Source of the DNA: Nostoc sp. KVJ3
GTDB taxonomy: Bacteria > Cyanobacteriota > Cyanobacteriia > Cyanobacteriales > Nostocaceae
Direction of reading: 5' to 3'
NCBI RefSeq assembly: GCF_026127265.1
Contig: NZ_WWFG01000001.1
Span: 1,680,501-1,744,500 of the forward strand
Length of the DNA: 64,000 bases
How positions within the stretch are numbered: position 1 is the stretch's first letter; each line of letters begins with the position of its first letter. Under the pieces are notes generated by a model that ran no database searches, was not told where the DNA came from, and saw only the letters and a program-made list of their open reading frames with translations. Positions 54,701 through 62,235 of this stretch are shown here, in pieces. The translations under genes and the position numbers were made by a program.

Positions 54701-55750
54701 ATGGCTTTATATGCTGAATTACATAGGCATCTGGGCGGTTCCGTTGTACCGCGAGTTTTATGGCGATATTTCGAGCGACATTCATCGGAGTTGATTTCCC
54801 GCTTTGCTGACTATTCAGAATTTGAAGATTTTTATACCCGCCCACGCAATACCCTAGATGAGTATCTAGAATTACACACCTTAGTAGAAAGTGTGCAAAC
54901 TGTGGAAACTTTGCCTTACTTTATCTATCGCTTGGTGCGGGGTGCTTACATTTTTGAAAATTTGGCTTATTTGGAACTACGTTACACTCCCTATTTACGG
55001 ACACCTGAACATCTAAGTCAATCAGAGAGAATTGACAAGATGGCAGAAATCGTGCAAGTAGTAGGACTTGCCAGCCAGCAGCCAGAATATCCCATTGTAA
55101 CTAGTCAAATTCTCTGTATGCACACGCGTCTACCATATCAGGTGAACAAGGCGATTGTTGATTTGGCGGCGCAAAATAAGCAGTATGTCTGTGCAGTAGA
55201 TGTAGCAGGGGGTGATAGCTATTATGCCGATCGCTTAGAAGAATGGGTTAGCTTATATGATTATGCGCGATCGCTAGGCGTTAACACCACCGGACATCTA
55301 TATGAAACCACCGCCGGGTGTTACCCAGAACTTCTACCATATCTCATGCGAATCGGTCACGGTATCCAAATTCCCCTACTGTATCCAGAACTACTTGATG
55401 ATGTGGCTAAACGCGGACAATGTTTGGAGGTTTGCCCCACAACTTACCTGAAAACAGGTACTTTGCAGGATATACGTCAACTCAAATTAGTTTTTGACCG
55501 TTGTTTTGATGCTGGGGTGGATATCGCTATTTGTACTGATAATGCTGGGTTGCACAATGTGCGTCTACCCTTTGAGTATGAAAATCTCTTGACGTACAAC
55601 ATTATTAGTTTTGAACAACTACAAGCTTGTCAGGATGCTGCTTTCCGTCATGCTTTTGCTTGGCCTTACAGTGAACGTCCCGCATCCTTGTTAAACGGTT
55701 TGCTCAAGCCTGAACTACCGAAAGTTTTGGCTATCAAGGATAGTAATTAA
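54701..55750 (+). CDS. Adenosine deaminase family protein
   Basis: From the ATG at 54701 the product has 349 residues. The metal ligands of the amidohydrolase fold are visible: ELHRHLGGS (HxH), a later His in TGHLYETTAGCYPEL, and the catalytic Glu nearby. CTDNAGLHNVRLPFEYENL carries the conserved Asp pair of the ADA active site. The enzyme converts adenosine, or a related purine nucleoside, to inosine. A start at 54656 is possible. Confidence 0.9.
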   Translation: MALYAELHRHLGGSVVPRVLWRYFERHSSELISRFADYSEFEDFYTRPRNTLDEYLELHTLVESVQTVETLPYFIYRLVRGAYIFENLAYLELRYTPYLRTPEHLSQSERIDKMAEIVQVVGLASQQPEYPIVTSQILCMHTRLPYQVNKAIVDLAAQNKQYVCAVDVAGGDSYYADRLEEWVSLYDYARSLGVNTTGHLYETTAGCYPELLPYLMRIGHGIQIPLLYPELLDDVAKRGQCLEVCPTTYLKTGTLQDIRQLKLVFDRCFDAGVDIAICTDNAGLHNVRLPFEYENLLTYNIISFEQLQACQDAAFRHAFAWPYSERPASLLNGLLKPELPKVLAIKDSN

Positions 55751-55844
55751 TGACCAAATAGTAATTCGTAATTCCTATACGGCAAGGATTCTGTTGATTT
55801 GGAAAAGGTAGTTTATTTATGCTGTGCTGCGCTAGAGTTCAGGA

Positions 55845-56068
55845 GTGCTGAGTGCTGAGTAACCCCATAGATAAATCTAGGGGATTGATCTTGGACGTAT
55901 TAAATATATGCTACGCATCTCGAAATAAATATTTATTTCTTTTTCCATGACTTTTAAGCAGTTGCTCTCAGACTTTCTATGCTGTTAGCGGTAGCGGGGC
56001 GTTTAGCCCGTGCAATTATTACTTTTTTACTCTAAGCCGAGTTACTCAGCACTGTTTCGTTGAGAGAA
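55845..56068. repeat. Dispersed intergenic repeat, copy B
   Basis: This is the opposite-orientation counterpart of 3165-3421. Identical stretches include GCTACGCATCTCGAAATAAA (55910-55929), TTTTAAGCAGTTGCTCTCAG (55952-55971) and TACTTTTTTACTCTAAGCCG (56020-56039). It also has the same AGTGCTGAG borders and a GCGGGGCGTTTAGCCCG hairpin. The surrounding 55751-56326 gap holds no convincing gene. Confidence 0.8.
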
Positions 56069-56326
56069 AGTCAGATGATTTAATGTTAATTAATGTTGCA
56101 ATCAGTGTTTTTATATGATTGTGTAGAGAAAGCTGTAATGCACAATCGATATCTGGCAAAAATCAAGGTCTTAGAGATTAAACCACAGATACACGCAGAT
56201 AATTCATTAGTGTTTATTTATGGTTCATTTTTCGCTGATTGGATTTTTGCTAGAAGTCTAATGTGCAGTACAAAAAACCAGCAATGATGAAATAAATAGA
56301 CTTAGATTGGTATGGCTGGGTTAGCT

Positions 56327-56662
56327 TTAAGCCCCAACACCTTCTGTAGCACCACCGGCTGAAATCCAAGCTGTAAGGCCACCTTTGATTTCCGCTACTT
56401 CAACAAACCCTGCTCCTCTCAAAATTTGTGCAGCCTGGGTTGTATGTTCGTCAGTGTCGCCATAAATATAGATATGGCGTTCTTTATGTAGGGCAGATTT
56501 GGCTTTAGATGCCAAATCGTCCAATGGGATTGGTATTGCTCCACTGATCCGACCGTGATTGTAGGTGTGGCGATCGCGCACATCAACAATTGTAAAACCT
56601 GGTTGACCCCATTGCAAACGGGTCTTTAAATCATGGACATCAGCAACTGAATTATTACTCAT
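56327..56662 (-). CDS. Rhodanese-like domain protein lacking the active-site cysteine
   Basis: This single rhodanese domain has 111 residues: TIVDVRDRHTYNHGRISGAIPIPLDDL and a C-terminal VAEIKGGLTAWISAGG. The active-site loop that normally reads CxxGxR is YGDTDEHT, without a cysteine. It therefore cannot carry a persulfide in the usual way. It may be a binding or regulatory domain (inference). It stands 149 bp before mutL and is divergent from it. Confidence 0.9.
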   Translation of the reverse strand: MSNNSVADVHDLKTRLQWGQPGFTIVDVRDRHTYNHGRISGAIPIPLDDLASKAKSALHKERHIYIYGDTDEHTTQAAQILRGAGFVEVAEIKGGLTAWISAGGATEGVGA

Positions 56663-56811
56663 AAGCTTTTCCCGCTTATAACCTCACAAGCAATTTATCA
56701 AAAATCGCCTTTTAATTGAGTTTTCAGTCTAATAAGTTAATAATTTGCAACTATAAAAGAATCCCCATTTTTCCCACTTCCCTTACCCCCAGAAGCTATA
56801 AACTATAATTT

Positions 56812-58524
56812 ATGGCATCTACTATTCAAGCTCTACCAACAGAAGTCGTATATCTTATTACAGCTGGGGAGGTAATCGACTCCTTAGCTTCTGTGGTGCG
56901 GGAATTGGTAGAAAATTCCCTAGACGCAGGTGCAACGCGAATTGTGGTTTCTCTATGGCCGCAGCAATGGCGAATTCGTGTGGCAGATAATGGCTGTGGA
57001 ATGAACCTAGATGACTTGCAACAAGCAGCCACAGCCCACAGTACCAGTAAAATTCACTCCAGTGCCGATTTATGGAAAATTAACAGTTTGGGGTTTCGTG
57101 GTGAGGCGTTACACAGCTTAACAACTCTGGCAGATTTGGAAATTTTGAGTCGTCCTGTGGGTGGAAAATTAGGATGGCGAATTAGCTATGGCAATGCTGG
57201 GGAAGTTATGCAAGTTGAAGTAACTGCGATCGCACCTGGTACAGTGGTGACAGTTTCCAATCTGTTCGGTAATTGCTCATCTCGTCGTCAGGGATTACCC
57301 ACAGTTGCCCAGCAAATGAAAGCCGTGCAAGCCACAATTCAACAAATCGCCTTGTGTCATCCCCACCTCACCTGGCAGATTTGGCAAAATGACCGTCAAT
57401 GGTTCACCATCTCTCCGGCTGCTACAACTGGGCAACTGCTACCGCAGATTTTACCCCAGGTACGACAAGGTGATTTGCAAGAGGTGAAACTAGAAATACC
57501 CAACTCCCCTAACTCTTGTACAGAGGCGATTAATCGCGTCTCTCCCCACTCAACACTCACTTTAGTGGTAGGATTACCCGATCGCACTCATCGTCATCGT
57601 CCAGATTGGGTACGTGTAGCTATTAACGGACGAATGGTTAAGACACCGGAACTAGAGCAAACAATATTATCAGCATTTCACAGAACATTACCACGCGATC
57701 GCTATCCAATTTGTTTCTTACATCTTGCCATTGCACCCGATCAAATTAACTGGAATCGCAATCCAGCCAAAACAGAAATTTACCTCAACGAAATCATTTA
57801 TTGGCAAGAGCAAATTACCCAAGCAATTAACCAAGCACTCAGCATTTCTTCTAGCAATCTCAAAGAAGCTGTTCACACAACACGAGTTAGTAAATTACTC
57901 AAAGCAGCAGAAGGCAAAGGCGGCTACAATTTTAATCCTCAAAATCCCAACCCTTGTACAGACGGGATTAATCGCGTCTCTCCTAACTCCTTAAAAGCTG
58001 TCGCTCAAGTTAGCAACACCTATATTGTGGCGGAACATTCAGCTGGTATGTGGTTAGTGGAGCAGCATATTGCCCATGAGCGAGTTTTGTATGAAAAATT
58101 ATGCGATGATTGGCAACTTGTTCCCGTCGAACCGCCAATCATTCTTTATCAATTGTCACCAGCACAAGTATCGCAACTTCAACGTATCGGTTTAGAAATA
58201 GAACCCTTTGGCGAACAACTTTGGGCTGTCCGAAACATACCCACACCTTTGCAACAGCGAGACGACTGTGCAGAAGCAATTTTAGAACTTAGTTTGGGAG
58301 GCGATTTACAAACAGCCCAAGTAGCTGTCGCTTGTCGCAGCGCAATTCGTAATGGTACACCTATGAATCAACAAGAAATGCAGACACTTTTAGATAATTG
58401 GCAACGAACTCGCAACCCTCGCACCTGTCCCCACGGACGACCAATTTATCTATCTTTAGAAGAATCAGCTTTAGCCAGGTTTTTCCGGCGTAATTGGGTA
58501 ATTGGTAAAAGTCATGGAATTTAA
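56812..58524 (+). CDS. mutL: DNA mismatch repair protein MutL, with two in-frame repeat insertions
   Basis: The product has 570 residues. The GHKL ATPase has ELVENSLDAGAT, DNGCGM, STSKI and SLGFRGEALHSL. The C-terminal domain has the endonuclease-like EQHIAHERVLYEKL (DQHA(X)2E(X)4E type) and CPHGRPIYL. MutL joins MutS to downstream mismatch repair. In the linker, residues around 231-246 (PNSCTEAINRVSPHS) and 381-395 (PNPCTDGINRVSPNS) are encoded by two copies of a dispersed repeat (57515-57546 and 57953-57983). The final residues IGKSHGI are encoded by the protospacer of the adjacent transposon's guide. The transposon lies 36 bp after the stop and leaves the gene intact. Confidence 0.95.
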   Translation: MASTIQALPTEVVYLITAGEVIDSLASVVRELVENSLDAGATRIVVSLWPQQWRIRVADNGCGMNLDDLQQAATAHSTSKIHSSADLWKINSLGFRGEALHSLTTLADLEILSRPVGGKLGWRISYGNAGEVMQVEVTAIAPGTVVTVSNLFGNCSSRRQGLPTVAQQMKAVQATIQQIALCHPHLTWQIWQNDRQWFTISPAATTGQLLPQILPQVRQGDLQEVKLEIPNSPNSCTEAINRVSPHSTLTLVVGLPDRTHRHRPDWVRVAINGRMVKTPELEQTILSAFHRTLPRDRYPICFLHLAIAPDQINWNRNPAKTEIYLNEIIYWQEQITQAINQALSISSSNLKEAVHTTRVSKLLKAAEGKGGYNFNPQNPNPCTDGINRVSPNSLKAVAQVSNTYIVAEHSAGMWLVEQHIAHERVLYEKLCDDWQLVPVEPPIILYQLSPAQVSQLQRIGLEIEPFGEQLWAVRNIPTPLQQRDDCAEAILELSLGGDLQTAQVAVACRSAIRNGTPMNQQEMQTLLDNWQRTRNPRTCPHGRPIYLSLEESALARFFRRNWVIGKSHGI

Positions 58525-58560
58525 TTGTGAACTACCCCGCCGTAAGACGGACAGGGCTTC
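58498..58560 (+). other. CAST attachment site at the 3' end of mutL (PAM, protospacer, insertion point)
   Basis: GTA at 58498-58500 (the valine codon) fits the 5' GTN PAM of Cas12k. The 21 nt at 58501-58521 are identical to the guide encoded on the reverse strand at 58801-58781. From the PAM to the transposon end is exactly 60 bp, within the 60-66 bp known for V-K elements. GCTTC (58556-58560) is the predicted 5-bp target duplication. It should reappear beyond the far terminus, which lies outside the window. Confidence 0.88.
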
Positions 58561-58768
58561 TGTTGTCGTTTGCCAAATTATTTGTCTGCGTTGACAGATT
58601 AATGTCCATATTGACAGATAAATGTCCGCATTGACAAATTAGTGTCCATTAAACAATCTGGATAAGGCATATCAAAAATGAACTGCTATGATCACAATAC
58701 CAGTTTAACAATCCATGATTATTAACTAAGGATATCGGCGCAAATACTAAGTTGACAAGTTTTTGTCT
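58561..58768. repeat. CAST terminus with phased TnsB-type binding repeats
   Basis: The terminus begins TGTTGTCG. Sites TTGCCAAATTATTTGTC (58570-58586), TTGACAGATTAATGTCC (58591-58607), TTGACAGATAAATGTCC (58611-58627) and TTGACAAATTAGTGTCC (58631-58647) follow at 20-21 bp spacing. A further site, TTGACAAGTTTTTGTCT, lies at 58752-58768. The TTGACA...TGTC theme matches the terminal repeats of described V-K elements. The 20-bp phasing puts the first sites on one face of the helix. Confidence 0.9.
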
Positions 58769-58780
58769 CATTAGTCCAAG

Positions 58781-58817
58781 AATTCCATGACTTTTACCAA
58801 TCTTTCAACCCACCTAT
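58781..58817 (-). ncRNA. Delocalised homing crRNA: partial repeat plus mutL-matching guide
   Basis: On the reverse strand a half-repeat ending ATAGGTGGGTTGAAAG (58817-58802) is followed directly by a guide. Its first 21 nt (58801-58781) match the end of mutL at 58501-58521 with no mismatch. The next base pairs (CTTGG versus TAATT) no longer match. The half-repeat keeps only the 3' part that pairs with the tracrRNA. It lies some 70 bp beyond the last degenerate array repeat. Isolated guides of this kind direct homing in V-K elements. Confidence 0.9.
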
Positions 58818-58884
58818 AACCCACCTATTTTTAAGATAAGTTTGTAAAACTCTCCCCAAAAAAATTGTCAATTTTCAAAGTTTT

Positions 58885-59292
58885 CTTTCAGCCCTTTTCT
58901 AGCTAGGAATGCTTTTGAAACGCAAAAAAGTATTATCGTGCAAAGTCTCATTTTTCCTGCTTTTAAACCATCTTTAACTGAGAAGGGTGTTGAAATACTT
59001 CTGATTGCTTCTGTTTTTTGTGTGTCACTCCTTTCAATCCGCCTCTAGCTGGGAGGGGTGTTGAAACTCGAACCCATACTTATAGAGAAAGTGGATCTTG
59101 GCATCTTTCAACCCGCCTCTAGCTGGGAGGGGTGTTGAAACTAAGATAGTCGCGCAACTTTTCTCCGCCGGCTTTCGCATCTTTCAACCCGCCTCTAGCT
59201 GGGAGGGGTGTTGAAACCGCAGTCAACCAATGGGAGTTGGGAGCTAATGGCCCGTCTTTCAACCCGCCTCTAGCTGGGAGGGGTGTTGAAAC
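58885..59292 (-). CRISPR. Type V-K CRISPR array, four good and two decayed repeats
   Basis: Read on the reverse strand the 37-bp repeat starts GTTTCAACACCCC and ends GGCGGGTTGAAAG. Intact copies lie at 59256-59292, 59181-59217, 59105-59141 and 59031-59067 (the last with one change, GGATTGAAAG). Degenerate copies with about 28/37 matches lie at 58960-58996 and 58885-58921. Spacers are 38, 39, 37, 34 and 38 bp. Transcription runs from the tracrRNA side, and repeat decay grows with distance from it, as usual for trailer ends. The region 59293-59486 is the leader, with inverted arms TGTCAGTT/AACTGACA (59361-59396). Confidence 0.95.
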
Positions 59293-59486
59293 TCTGCGCT
59301 TCAAACCCTTGATTTACCAATAGTTATGAAGGCATTTTTGTCACGTCTCCCAAAATCGCCTGTCAGTTAACACTTAAAAAAGTAAATCAACTGACACCTT
59401 AAAGGCTATAAACCTTATTAAACAAGCGATTTAAAGTTTTGGCAGGAGTCTCAGGGAAATCGCCCCCGCTTTACCATGCCAAAAAA

Positions 59487-59716
59487 TAATTAAGGTGGGT
59501 TCCTCCTTGGTCGGAGGTGATTCGGTAGCCACCACTGCGGTAAACCCGCACCTCTATTACTGGGGGCGCACCTTATTCCTGTCCGCAAGGGACAGCAGCA
59601 TCAAGGTGGGCAGCTACCAGGGTCAGAAAGCAAGACTGTTTAACAGCAGTCAAACTAACCCAAATTTACACAGCACAGAGGTTTATAACAAGCATGAGCT
59701 GCGGCGCTGTTGAATT
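59487..59716 (-). ncRNA. tracrRNA of the V-K CAST
   Basis: The reverse strand reads AACAGCGCCGCAGCTCATGC, GGGTTAGTTTGACTG, GTCTTGCTTTCTGACCCTGG, TAGCTGCCCACCTTGATG, AGGTGCGCCCCCAG and TGGCTACCGAATCACC in order. These are the landmark blocks of V-K tracrRNAs. It ends with the anti-repeat AACCCACCT (59501-59493), able to pair with the 3' part of the crRNA repeat. It starts about 37 bp after the cas12k stop. A 72-codon frame on the other strand (59495-59713) is a shadow. Confidence 0.93.
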
Positions 59717-59721
59717 TTCTT

Positions 59722-59752
59722 ATTTTATTGTCAAGGTTCGGTGTTTTGTCAA
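59722..59752 (-). promoter_or_regulatory. Probable tracrRNA promoter
   Basis: On the reverse strand TTGACA (59747-59752), immediately after the cas12k stop, is followed by AATAAA (59724-59729, 17-bp spacer) or TAAAAT (59722-59727, 19 bp). The predicted start falls at about 59716, at the expected 5' end of the tracrRNA. Confidence 0.6.
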
Positions 59753-61660
59753 TCAGTTTATTTTGCGGGAATAGTAAGCTGCGATCGCTAATTCTCTCGC
59801 TTTCTCTTGTGGACTACCTCGAATTGGCTGTTTTGACTCCTCTATCACAATTCCAGCTTTAGCAGCTGACGAGTGAATATTTGCCATCAATCTGCCGTAA
59901 CTCCACTGATGGACGCTAACTCGGTACTGTTTAGCATACTTTTGTTGAACTTCTATTAAGTCTGATTTTTGTTCAGCTTTGGCTTGAATCTCACTCTGAA
60001 CTTGCTCTCGCATATTGTCCAAGTTAGGTAGAACAATACTTCCAGCAGAGTATGTTTGGGCGATCGCAATAATCTCTTTCGCTAGTAATCTGTCAATATA
60101 TTCCCCTAACTCCGATTCTCCAAACTGATTTGGTGCAGCAAGCGTTTGAGCTATTTGGCGTTGGTGGGATAAGGAATGCTTTTGCTGTCGCTGTCGATTT
60201 ACCAGTTTGTAATTATCACCCAGTAGTTGTTTGATGCTGCGATAGGTAATTACTTGACCCGTAGTGCCGTCTACTACCGCTAGCGTTGCAGGCTTTTCTA
60301 AGCCGAGGCTAATACCAACAAGAATATGAGATTGTCCTTTATATAAAGGTTTCGTGGGGCGAGGAAAAGGGTTATTAATTCTGTCTAAGGTGGAGTTTTT
60401 CCGTTTTATGTGGGCTTGCTGTTTTTCATTAAGGTCGCCTTTGGCTTTTGTATTAGTGATAATTTTAGCGATTTCTTCAGCTTTCTCTTCCCTTACTTGA
60501 TTGGTTCCTTCAGTCGTCCATAGGCGTGTATCCACAGAACAGTAGAGGGTTAAGCGATTAACATTCCAAGGATCGCCTTTGCCTTCCTCTTCTTGCCAAG
60601 CAATACGCCCACTACGGAGGGTGAATAGGCTAGTGGAGTGTTGATTTTTGCTATTTTTCTTAATTTGTTGATCTTCTAGGAAACGTTTAAACCAGTGGAG
60701 TTGGCGAGAGTCACAATAGACTTGAAAGCTATGCTCACTTAAACCGTTGAATTTTACACAGATGCGCCCAAACTGGTTTTTAAACCAAGTCATGTCTTCG
60801 TTGCTTTCGTAAGCTACTGGGAAAGGTACTTTGCTGGATTGCCTTAAAAGGCTGTCTTGCCAAGATTTTGCCTCGGACTCATTTGTTGGAACGTTATGAG
60901 TAGCAACGACAATAGTTTCTAACCATTTGGTAGCGGTTAAATCTCGACCTTTAGGAATTCTTGTTTCTAGCTGTTCTCTGATGCGTTCAATCTGAATTTC
61001 AAGTTTACGACGGCGTTGAGCAAATTTTTTAGCGTCTTCCTCTTTCTCGTTGATTTTACAACCATTTTTGAGTAAATAGCTGATAGCACAACGAGTCAAG
61101 TTATCTTCTGTCTTGGAATAGGACTCAAATAAGTTCTTTGATAAACTCTTGCTATCTGAATTTTGAGATTTTTTGCGCTTTTTAGCTTTTTTCCCATTCG
61201 TTGATTCAGTTTCAGCAGTATTGAGAGGAGCAAATTGAACCAAAATTTCAGCAGCTTTAGTGCGAAGACTATCTAAGCTGACACCACTACTTTCTACCAA
61301 TTCAACATCACTGTTGAGCATTTCCAACCAGCGATTTTTACCTTCTAGTTGGAACTGCGATCGCTTCATCAAGGCAAACCATGATTTATATATGTAGTTC
61401 ACCAATGCGATCGCACTCGTATAAAACCGTCCAGGCTGACCAATAAAGTGAGGGTCAGTTTTCAAAGGTTCGCAGAGTTCTTTGACAACACCAGTGGGGT
61501 GTTTGCCCTTTTGTCGCCAAGTTTCAAACTCTGGATGTTGATTTACCCGATGCAATAGTTCATTAATCAGTGGCGTATTTAGCTCTGCCATCAACTTCCA
61601 TAGTTGGTGGCGTGATGATTCTGAGGCTACAAGACGACACTGAATAGTGATTTGGCTCAT
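59753..61660 (-). CDS. cas12k: Cas12k (type V-K, C2c5) RNA-guided DNA-binding protein
   Basis: This 635-residue protein is of the Cas12k size class and starts MSQITIQCRLVASESSRHQLWKLM. The RuvC-like C-terminal half shows HILVGISLGLEKPATLAVVDG. The catalytic Asp of RuvC-I is replaced (GIS), in line with the naturally inactive nuclease of the family. IVLPNLDNMREQVQSE and SPQEKARELAIAAYYS mark the remaining RuvC blocks. Cas12k binds tracrRNA/crRNA and recruits TniQ, TnsC and TnsB to insert the transposon 60-66 bp from the PAM. The tracrRNA and array follow on the same strand; a regulator is divergent. Confidence 0.97.
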   Translation of the reverse strand: MSQITIQCRLVASESSRHQLWKLMAELNTPLINELLHRVNQHPEFETWRQKGKHPTGVVKELCEPLKTDPHFIGQPGRFYTSAIALVNYIYKSWFALMKRSQFQLEGKNRWLEMLNSDVELVESSGVSLDSLRTKAAEILVQFAPLNTAETESTNGKKAKKRKKSQNSDSKSLSKNLFESYSKTEDNLTRCAISYLLKNGCKINEKEEDAKKFAQRRRKLEIQIERIREQLETRIPKGRDLTATKWLETIVVATHNVPTNESEAKSWQDSLLRQSSKVPFPVAYESNEDMTWFKNQFGRICVKFNGLSEHSFQVYCDSRQLHWFKRFLEDQQIKKNSKNQHSTSLFTLRSGRIAWQEEEGKGDPWNVNRLTLYCSVDTRLWTTEGTNQVREEKAEEIAKIITNTKAKGDLNEKQQAHIKRKNSTLDRINNPFPRPTKPLYKGQSHILVGISLGLEKPATLAVVDGTTGQVITYRSIKQLLGDNYKLVNRQRQQKHSLSHQRQIAQTLAAPNQFGESELGEYIDRLLAKEIIAIAQTYSAGSIVLPNLDNMREQVQSEIQAKAEQKSDLIEVQQKYAKQYRVSVHQWSYGRLMANIHSSAAKAGIVIEESKQPIRGSPQEKARELAIAAYYSRKIN

Positions 61661-61677
61661 CGCTTTAAAACAATATT

Positions 61678-61705
61678 GTCTAATACTAACATATTTGTAT
61701 TAGAC
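61678..61705. promoter_or_regulatory. Palindromic operator between cas12k and cvkR
   Basis: Arms GTCTAATAC and GTATTAGAC are perfect over 9 bp with a 10-bp centre (TAACATATTT). Extended pairing is 12 of 14. The site lies in the 68-bp divergent gap, where a MerR-type dimer could control both genes. Confidence 0.75.
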
Positions 61706-61728
61706 AAGTCTTCTGTAAAATAAATTGT

Positions 61729-62160
61729 ATGCAGGAGACATTTTTTACAAGCAAGGAAGCTGCTGAAATCACAGGCTGCACCCTTCGTCAGCTACAGTAT
61801 TGGCGAGAGAGGGGGGTGATTGTTCCTGTAATCAGTGATACTGGGACAGGACGTAGTATTTATTACTCAAAATCTAATTTGCTGGAACTGGCTGCAATGT
61901 CATATTGGCTATCTGTGGGTTTAAGTTTTGACATAGCCAGCACCACGCTCAAAAAGCTGAAAGACCAAGAGCCGGAGTTATTTACTTCAGGTAAAGGTAA
62001 GCGGTTTATGTTGTTGTCCCAAGCACAGGAGCGATCGCTTGAGCTTGTGGAGTTTGACAGAAAAAAGGCGATCGCATCTTTGGATGCAGGTAAGCCTGTA
62101 ATTCCGGTGTGGTTAGACGAAATCTATCAAAAGTTGGCGCTGAAGTTGGGAAAAAGTTAA
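61729..62160 (+). CDS. cvkR: MerR-type regulator of the CAST (CvkR-like)
   Basis: The product has 143 residues. The N-terminal winged helix has FFTSKEAAEITGCTLRQLQYWRERGVIVPVI followed by GRSIYYSKSNLLELAAM, a MerR-type DNA-binding domain. The C-terminal part is short, with a helix and FDRKKAIASLDAGKPVIPVWLDEI, and has no cysteines of a metal-sensing loop. CvkR proteins encoded next to cas12k are described repressors of cas12k and tracrRNA in V-K elements. Its position, orientation and size match exactly. The palindrome at 61678-61705 is the likely operator. Confidence 0.92.
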   Translation: MQETFFTSKEAAEITGCTLRQLQYWRERGVIVPVISDTGTGRSIYYSKSNLLELAAMSYWLSVGLSFDIASTTLKKLKDQEPELFTSGKGKRFMLLSQAQERSLELVEFDRKKAIASLDAGKPVIPVWLDEIYQKLALKLGKS

Positions 62161-62235
62161 AACTTCTGGGATAAAGCGGAAAAAGCACTGACGCTGAGGG
62201 CTTAGTGCTAACTTTGGTAAGACAGGAGTGATTTG

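Noticed and set aside
56093..56287. 64-codon forward frame after the dispersed repeat
   Set aside because: It includes a CCACAGATACACGCAG repeat and lacks family motifs.
58525..58560. GC-rich hairpin CCGCCGTAAGACGG before the CAST end, like an IS end
   Set aside because: It is short and no transposase or matching second end is present. It is treated as part of the target flank or a mutL terminator.
59119..59304. Reverse frame with repeated VSTPLPARGGLKD
   Set aside because: It is the CRISPR repeat read as protein.
59495..59713. Forward open frame of 72 codons opposite the tracrRNA
   Set aside because: It exactly covers the tracrRNA, whose blocks are conserved as RNA on the other strand. 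The protein has no motif.
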